This document shows positions 56,617 to 64,000 of a stretch of DNA of 64,000 bases, in pieces (position 1 is the first letter of the stretch; the number at the start of each line of letters is the position of its first letter). The translations under genes were made by a program, and so were the position numbers. The stretch lies in contig NC_003076.8 of the NCBI RefSeq assembly GCF_000001735.4, forward strand, positions 21,083,835-21,147,834, given 5' to 3'. The notes under the pieces are model-generated. The model did no database searches, was not told the origin of the DNA, and saw only the letters and a list, made by a program, of their open reading frames with translations. This stretch comes from Arabidopsis thaliana (taxonomy: Eukaryota > Streptophyta > Magnoliopsida > Brassicales > Brassicaceae).

Positions 56617-59600
56617 GGAGGAATGAGTCATGAGGAGGTCTTTAACAAAAACAAATTGACTTTGTTTTGAATTAGTTGATAACTTTTTTCTTTTATTGAG
56701 AAGAGATTCGTTGGAGGATTAATGTAAATTTTGTAGTGTAATGATAACACAATCTAGAGATTCGTCGTTGTATTCAAGGTTTTTAAATTCATAAGGTCAA
56801 ATTTTGCTCAAATCGCTTAAACCTTTCTTTATTCGACAGAATTCAGTTACATTGTATGTTTTGTTTAGTGTAACGATTTTTTTGGACGCAGAATAAATCT
56901 TGAGAAAATAAATAAACTAACCATTGACCTTACTGAAGAAAATCAATAACCATGGGATTGTGGGTGTCTTTGTTAATTCAATCAATATAACAAACTAAAG
57001 TAGCACATGCGGACGAAATGTAAAAATAATGGGGGATTTTTTTTTTTAATATGCATAAATAATTATATAACTATATTTAAATAACTGCAAATAAGGTGTG
57101 TACAAGGAATTAAATTCACATATGTATTATAACCATAGTCGACAATTTCAAATATACATGTTTGATTAATTAGCTTCTAGTGATGCTTCGAGGCAAAGTA
57201 TATCCCTCTATGTGATAGATCATTTACACATCAATTTCTTCCGTGGTAAAATAAAATAGATAAAACCTTTGCGATTATTAAAAAAGCCATAACTATGGGA
57301 TCATGGTTAGTTTGTGTTTTCTTTTACTTTGGAAACTCCTGATTTAAATAGAAAAACATTTAACATAAAAGAAAAAGCCTTTATTTACACACAGAAGTTT
57401 AGCCAATCACTTACTTCTTTCCAAATGCTGCTCACAAAAATAAGTTTTTTCATATTTTCATTAGGATAACGTCAAAAATATCATTTATTTATTTAATAAA
57501 TCTTTTATCGCTAATTTTATTTTCTATTTTTTATCTTTTTAATATCGTTTATCGTTACATATAATAACTTTAGGCAAATATATATTTAACATTAATTATT
57601 TTTTTGCACATGTTTAAGCTATTCGCCAAACTAACATGTCTTCACTAATATTGGCATATATAATTGTCAAACTGTTATAATTCTAGAAGTTGTTAGTTCG
57701 AATGACATTTGAGAAGAGACTATATAAAATGTTCTGGAGATGGTATATTGTTCCAAAGGATATACGGATATAAAGCCATAACTTTTTTTAGACATTAAAA
57801 ACAAGAATAAAAAATTTGTCAAACCATTGGTCCGCTGGTTTCACTCCATCACCAAATGACAAATGATTCAAGTGATATCATGTGTCCAAACTTTAGGTTA
57901 ACACAGAACAATGAGAAATCTTTAACCGAATTCTAAACTCATGATACATGAACTTGTCTCCAATTCCACATTATGCATCATAAAATGGTTTGTTAATCGT
58001 TATCCTACAAAACAACCTAAAAGCTATAAACACTTGAAAAATTTTAAAAAAGTAAAGACTTTTTTGACTCATAAAAGGACTAATACCAAATTTCATAGTT
58101 CCAATTTTGAACAAAAAAACACAAAAAACACATGAGAAATAATAACTTAAAAAATCTAAGAACATATGTTGCCTCATAAAAAGACCGATACAAACGTTAG
58201 AAACCGCCAAACCGGTAACATATTGTACATCAGCTACCAGATCGTTGATTAAGAATTAAGATACCGGTATAGTCGATGTAGCCTGCCTATACAGACTCAT
58301 AATCGACCTGAACCCCTTATTATGTGCAATCTAAAACAAGTGTTTTAAATCAAAAGACTAACTACAACAATTTTTTTAATCTAATAATACATTTGTTGTT
58401 TGCTATTATAATATAAGTATTTGATTAATAAAATACGAAATAGAGATTCGTATCCACTAAAACTAGTAATATAAGTTGTGGGAATATCCTCCCTTTTAAG
58501 TATTTCAAAGGGCACTACAAATTTTGTCTTTACAAAACAACCAAAGTGGATAAATAACTCCATGAGGCACTTCAAAAGTTTCCATACATTAGTTTATTTG
58601 TACTTGTTTCTTACGAAATCCCTGTCTTCATGGGAGATTCACTTATGTGATATAGTTTCATTTCTAATTAAGATATTCATTATTGTTTGCAGTACCCTAT
58701 AAACTAATCAAATGATGATTAAAATTCATTAAAAAAAAAAAAAAGAGTGATTAAACAAGAATGAAACGTGGGTTATGATCCTTAGAAATGAACTACATTA
58801 TGGATTAGTGTATTAATTTATCTATTTCTTAGATATAAACTAACCAAGGAATTACACAGCACCTTTTTTCTTAACGTGGCAGCTTACAAGAACTGAGAAA
58901 GATTTGGTTAGGAGACACATGCCAAGAATCACTCATGTTGGAGTTTTAATAATTTAACACGTACAACTCCAAAATTTTAATGAGCGATAGGGGGTACTTA
59001 ATTACTTCCTAGGATTGAAGAGCCAATTACTTGTTATTTATTCTGTCAAATTGCTAATTCTTATTGAGGTTTCCACGTGTATACAGAATATTTGACATTA
59101 ATGCACTGTAGCTAAAACATTATGGAGTTAATAATATTAATAGTAATTTTCGAAAAAGGTTTCAAACCCAGTTATTTGATATATTGTGAAGAAAGGTCTC
59201 ACATCAGAGATGAAAATGGATTTGAGTAATACATAAAAGACATGAGTTAATTTATTTATTGCCAAATTGATTTAGAATTGGAACCCCATAACAAATTAAC
59301 ATGATATCAAAACATGAATACATGTTGATCCGTTAATACGGTCCAAACAATAGCTCGATCACTCCATGTATGAATGGTTCAACGAAAGCTCTATTCCGTC
59401 GAAATAAGTAAAAATGCATTTACATGTTTGATGCTCCACCTAAAAGGATATTTGTAGTAAGAATTAGGTTATATATCGAATTGTTCAAGTTAAGTCGGAT
59501 TTTTTCTAATATTTTGAGAAACTGGAACGTCAGTTAATCGTGCATTTGTAGTAAGAACACATACTTTTAGGATTTTAGCTTCTCTTTTCATTTTGTCTTG

Positions 59601-62600
59601 GATTTAATATACTTCGCCTCGTTAACTGAATAAGAGTATATATAATTTTAGAGTACATATATTATAACTTCTAATGTATGTAATGAGGCAGCAATAATTG
59701 AAGTTGATGAGATAAAAACTGCAGATAATATTAAGTATCATATATATGTAGTAAACTAAAGTATCAATGTAGTCACATGCATTTGTACCTTATATCAGCC
59801 AAATTCAGGAGATTCTGTCTCCTCGACGGAGATTATGAAACACATCTAATATAGTAATTATTAACAAAGCGAGGTAACCATTTGACTAATTAAGAATCAT
59901 TATAATATATACTATTTGACTATAGAGCGGCCTCAAAAGGCCAGGCCAAACACTGAAGGCTATATCAGTTTTGGGACAATGGAAGCGACGACGAGATTTT
60001 TTAGAGAATGGCACAAGTTACATGAAAAGCTAATCGACTAAGAGAAAACCCAATATTTCAGGAGCAAAAGTTGTGTGTAAAATCGTACACGAATACTCTA
60101 ATTTATGTGTGGAAAAATGTTTCACAACTGCATTTAACTGTATATATAACTAAAATGTAGATTTATTTACCCCAATCTATCGAAAACTTATACAATTAAC
60201 CATATTTAACTAATATATAGTAATTCAATAAATGAATGATCTAATAAAAGTTATTCGTAACACATGTGAAACTGAAAATAGCATGGCTTAGAAAATAATT
60301 CCTAAATCCTGATGATCTATGAGATTTTCTATCAATGTAAACTTTTTTAGTCTTTGGATGAAAATAAAACCAATAAATAAGTAACAAAATGCCTTAGACA
60401 TAGATGGTCGAAGCGCGCAATACTGGTATACAAGTTATGAGTATGAAAAAAAAAGAAAAAAAAAATATTATGCAACTGAATACTTTTCTATTTGTTAACA
60501 GAAATATCGTCAATTATTGTGTATGCATGCCTCTTCATCCAACAAGCAATTATTTCAATTTTACAACATCCAACTTTTTTGTCAGACAAAATAAATCTTG
60601 GCACCACATCTGATCCTGAACAAACAATACTTAGATAATATACAAGGTCTGGTCAGCATGTAGTTGCTGTCGATGTAAACAATTTATTCTAAGAAAAAAG
60701 AACGTAACCCGTAAAACATACGGATTCAAATGAGCTGAAAAACGTGATGATGTCAAGAAAAACAATCGATTAGCCACATTACACAAATTAACTCAAAATG
60801 TACACACGAAAACGCCTATTGAAAAATTAGGAAGTCAAATGAGTATACAGTGAGCTCACCAATAAGTGATTATAATCGATCACAATTCTCGATACTTGAC
60901 ACTTTTGAGCAATATTGAACAAACTTGTAAATCCTTGATGATGAAAGAAGTAAAGTCTAGATACATTATTTTCATAGTTTTGAGAAAGAAAGAAAAAGAG
61001 TCTCAATAGATCCTAAAATCATGGTTGAGCAGTATATATACTTGGGGTTTTGAATCATTATTTGCTATTTTGGGGTTGAAATTTATTTGGCGATTTATTG
61101 GTTAGAGGGCATTTGATGCAAATTGGCTTAATTAGATCTAGTGTTGAGGCTTTTGCTCTATATGAAGAGGTATTACTGAAAATACGGGTGCTAGTTGAAA
61201 TAGAAATATAATCCTAATAAAAATGTATCATTTTGGTTTCCGAAATTATCAATGATACAAAGTTTATTAATAGAAATATAAGTAGTTAATTACACTCAAA
61301 AGTTGGCCTTTGTGTTGATGGATTAGCTTATTGGCATTTAGACATATAATTTTCTCGTAGATCACAACATGTATATGTAGATGTTAATTGTATACTACGT
61401 AGTATTCGAATCGAAAACAGAACCATAAATGTATAGAATATACACATTCTCGGATTACGCACGTGCCGTCGTATATCATCGCTCCATTTACAGATAACAT
61501 GAATATTAATATTGGTATAAACGAATAAGATTCACCGAGGTTGATCCCTACTTATGTAACAATCATATAATAATGTAGTGCCTATTAGAAAGAGCTTATA
61601 GTATTAGATTTCTCAAATTATTGAAGTCAAATCATAGAATGAACCCACACATATGTGGTTAAATGGCGGTTGAGAATTGAGAAAAAGTTGGAAGGAACTA
61701 ATCCAAATTCGAGCCATCCTAAAAACAAAAAATAAATTTGTGTGGGAAATATGAGTTTAAGTCTTTCCAAGCAATTTATCTGATAGTTAATAACAAACGA
61801 TTTTTGGTTATCTTTGATATTAGTTGGAAATCATTTCAAACTCATGATAAATAGGATAGTAGTTTTTCTGGGGAAAAGTCTAATCTAAAACATTTTGGTG
61901 TATTTCTATCAGAGTTCATCGAATCAACTGATATAATTTATCAAATAAAAAAAATCATAGATAGAGATTGGTGGGCTTGAAGGAGACAAGACATCAGAAT
62001 GAAGAAAGAGGCTTTTTGCTCTTCGTTCCATGGCTCACTTTGGTCTTTTGGTTAGCCTCAATAGTCACTTTTAATGCAAACTCATTATCGTCCTATCGAA
62101 ATGACCAAAAGCCGAATATTGATATATTTGCGTTTTTGTACAGTTAAAATTTACCAATTTATTATTGGTGTTAATATGTAAGGATTCTTGATTCATTTGG
62201 AGAGACAGATTCCTTGTTAGCCCAAAAAAAAAAAAGCTTCATGGACAGTCTTACATTATACTCCATGTTATTTGTCAACCAAGAGCTGAAGTCTAAGATG
62301 CAGTTTTGACTTTGTTTGATATTTTGTACAGAAAGATTATTAAATGTGTTTCTAACTATTATCATTATTCAGATAAGACATATCAAGTTAAAGGGTCTTG
62401 TCACTAATTTATTGACTCTTCGTTTTATTTATCAACTTAGAATTTATAATCATATCTAACAAAATATTTCAAAGGACGTATCATGTACGGTGTGCATGCA
62501 ACCCAACCCAATACTCATGCATTTGACTCTTCCTTATGGACGTCAAGAAAATAACGTTTGACATCGTCAAATGTAAAGGGTTAATGTATGTACTAGTCTT

Positions 62601-62622
62601 CAAACACAACGATGAAAGCAAA

Positions 62623-62654
<32 letters not shown>

Positions 62655-63835
62655 CGTATCTCTCCATTGCTAGTTTTAAACCTATACTTAACCTATACTT
62701 CGATACATCAATATATTGTAACCACGTATCTCTCCAAATTATTTTTTTAAAATCAATTCATATATTAATAAATTAATAATTATAGAAATTAATCGAATAT
62801 CATAAGAAAATTTGTTTCTTGTTACACATTGCAAATTTTTTAATTTCTCATTTCTATAAAATTGATTGCTATTCCATCTCATTCTCCTAAAATATAATAT
62901 ATAAATTATATAATAGCAATGATATTGATTGAGTGACAACGAACATTGCAAGTGCTAACTTTTTTTTTTTTTGCAAGTTCTAACTTTATATAGCTGTTAA
63001 TAGCGTCACGCACCATGGTCCATGGTCTACGGTCCATGGTACACTATTAAAGTCTTCATATCTATCTTTTTAGCCATGTCAAACGTTTCAACTACCTCTA
63101 ATTTCGGCACGAAAACATTTAAATTACGTCAAACAATTACGCTTACATTTTTTGAATACATGTTAAGTTTCTTGGTTTTCGAGATGCTGAATTTCGAATT
63201 CTTACATATAAAAAAATAACCAATTATTCGTTGGGTTACTTCGTAATGTCGTACGTATTAGTTAGAGCTTTGATCCTAAATGTCCCAAAAAAAATAACAA
63301 AATAAGTCATTCTTGAACAGTTGAACTTATATATACATCCATTGTGAATCTTGTCATATGTTTATAAAATTTTGATTGAAACTTACATATGTAAACAGCG
63401 ACATGAACTCATCTGGTTGAGTAAATATTTCTTATCGGTAGATGTAATTTTTCATTTCAAAATTCGATTTGTTAGTAGAGTAAAATAGTCATATTCAAGA
63501 TCAAAGAATAGAATCATATTTGTTAAATGTATCTCCAAAAAATGTGATTATGAAATTCAATTTTTCCACTACCTATATAATATAACACGGTCTTTAAAGA
63601 AAACAAAAGTCGAAAAATTAATCAACATTTTGAAAATAGTAAAATGTTGAGATCGAGATCTACCTCGAATTCAAAGAAGTGAAACAAGAATATCTACTTG
63701 GGAACTTGAATTACGTTGTGTACTACAGATTCAATCAAAAGTACAACATTAAACTCTTTCTCAACTTGCTATTGTAGTATTATTCAGTAGTACTATTGTA
63801 CTAATAAGGATAAATTTGTCCGCTAAACCCTCTCT
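56617..63835. other. 7-kb gene-poor region
   Basis: No convincing gene. It contains the LTR remnant at 59185-59313, poly-A runs near 58730 and 62620-62654, a GGCCTCAAAAGGCC hairpin at about 59929-59942 followed by a 20-codon ATG frame at 59980, and a palindromic CCATGG cluster at 63012-63040. Duplicate phrases CGTATCTCTCCA and AACCTATACTT occur around 62655-62735. Confidence 0.5.
59185..59313 (+). mobile_element. TRIM/Copia-like LTR remnant with primer-binding site
   Basis: A 117-bp block begins TGTGAAGAAAGGTCTCACATC and ends TTAACA, matching the TG...CA limits and the AGTCCCACATC-type start of plant Copia/TRIM LTRs. Directly after it, TGATATCAAAAC (59302-59313) is the initiator-Met primer-binding site TGGTATCAGAGC with three G-to-A changes, the pattern expected from old cytosine methylation decay. 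No second LTR was found downstream, so the element is truncated. Confidence 0.55.
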
Positions 63836-63882
63836 GTAATCTCGGGTGGTTACCAAACTAAACGCAAGAATTTATAGGCCTT

Positions 63883-63949
63883 GGCCCATTTTAAAGCCCA
63901 CTTCTTGATTTCTTTTTTCCCAAGTCTCCTTCCCGCTTATAAAACCTAA
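63883..63949 (+). promoter_or_regulatory. promoter of the gene beyond the right edge
   Basis: Site II GGCCCA (63883-63888) and AAGCCCA (63894-63900), TATA box TATAAAA (63938-63944) and an overlapping telo-box AAACCTAA (63942-63949), then a pyrimidine-rich leader to the window end. A plus-strand gene should start just past 64000. Confidence 0.65.
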
Positions 63950-64000
63950 TTTTAGGTTCTCATTGCGTCGGTTACCACTTTCTGTCTTCAAACAAATCTT

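Noticed and set aside
59980-60042. 20-codon ATG frame after a GGCC hairpin
   Set aside because: No signal peptide, no DVL/CLE/RALF-type motif and no conservation information; chance frame in AT-rich DNA.
60404-60613. 69-codon plus-strand frame
   Set aside because: Lys-run from poly-A and no family resemblance.

Overview
The window is plant nuclear DNA. It has short-exon genes with GT-AG introns, AT-rich intergenic DNA and proteins of plant-only families (MADS type II, TCP, DREB-type AP2/ERF, class III peroxidase, plant SR proteins). I recognise it as Arabidopsis thaliana chromosome 5, about loci AT5G51860 to AT5G52050. Locus names come from memory of the family members; exon coordinates were worked out by hand from reading frames and splice sites.

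Layout, left to right. 0-5 kb: tandem SOC1-like MADS genes AGL72 (first coding exon only) and AGL71, both on minus. 5.6-8.5 kb: a 2-oxoglutarate/Fe(II) oxygenase (+) facing peroxidase PER66 (-). 9.8-10.7 kb: a broken CYP96A P450. 10.9-15.1 kb: TCP19 and a molybdenum-cofactor-sulfurase-like PLP protein, both minus. 16.26-17.0 kb: a complete-looking small Helitron. 17.3-24.7 kb: a GMC oxidoreductase cluster, with one damaged copy (+), one 3' fragment (+) and one intact copy (-); the RNA polymerase subunit gene NRPB6A lies between the fragment and the intact copy. 26.9-32.1 kb: an FMC1-like ATP synthase assembly factor, sorbitol dehydrogenase, and a CCCH/WD40 protein. 33.3-41.1 kb: four minus-strand genes, CBF4, importin alpha IMPA-8, an NYN/C2H2 protein and ERF025. 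43-44 kb: unidentified degenerate coding sequence. 44.5-49.5 kb: a TraB-family gene and the SR splicing factor RS41. 55.1-56.6 kb: the MATE transporter DTX50. 56.6-64 kb: a long gene-poor stretch with an old TRIM/Copia-like LTR remnant, ending in a promoter that reads out of the window.

These are individually regulated nuclear genes, not an operon-like system. Several themes recur: two flowering MADS paralogues, two DREB-type stress factors (CBF4, ERF025), an ABA efflux-type MATE, and enzymes typical of tandem-duplicated secondary or redox metabolism (GMC, peroxidase, P450). I found no CRISPR, prophage or clearly new multi-gene system. The most useful anomalies are: the GMC birth-and-death cluster with an in-frame stop; a likely GA-AG intron in the TraB gene; a GC-AG intron in the CCCH/WD40 gene; an NYN nuclease fold interrupted by a C2H2 finger; an importin alpha without an importin-beta-binding domain; and a probable poison exon in RS41.
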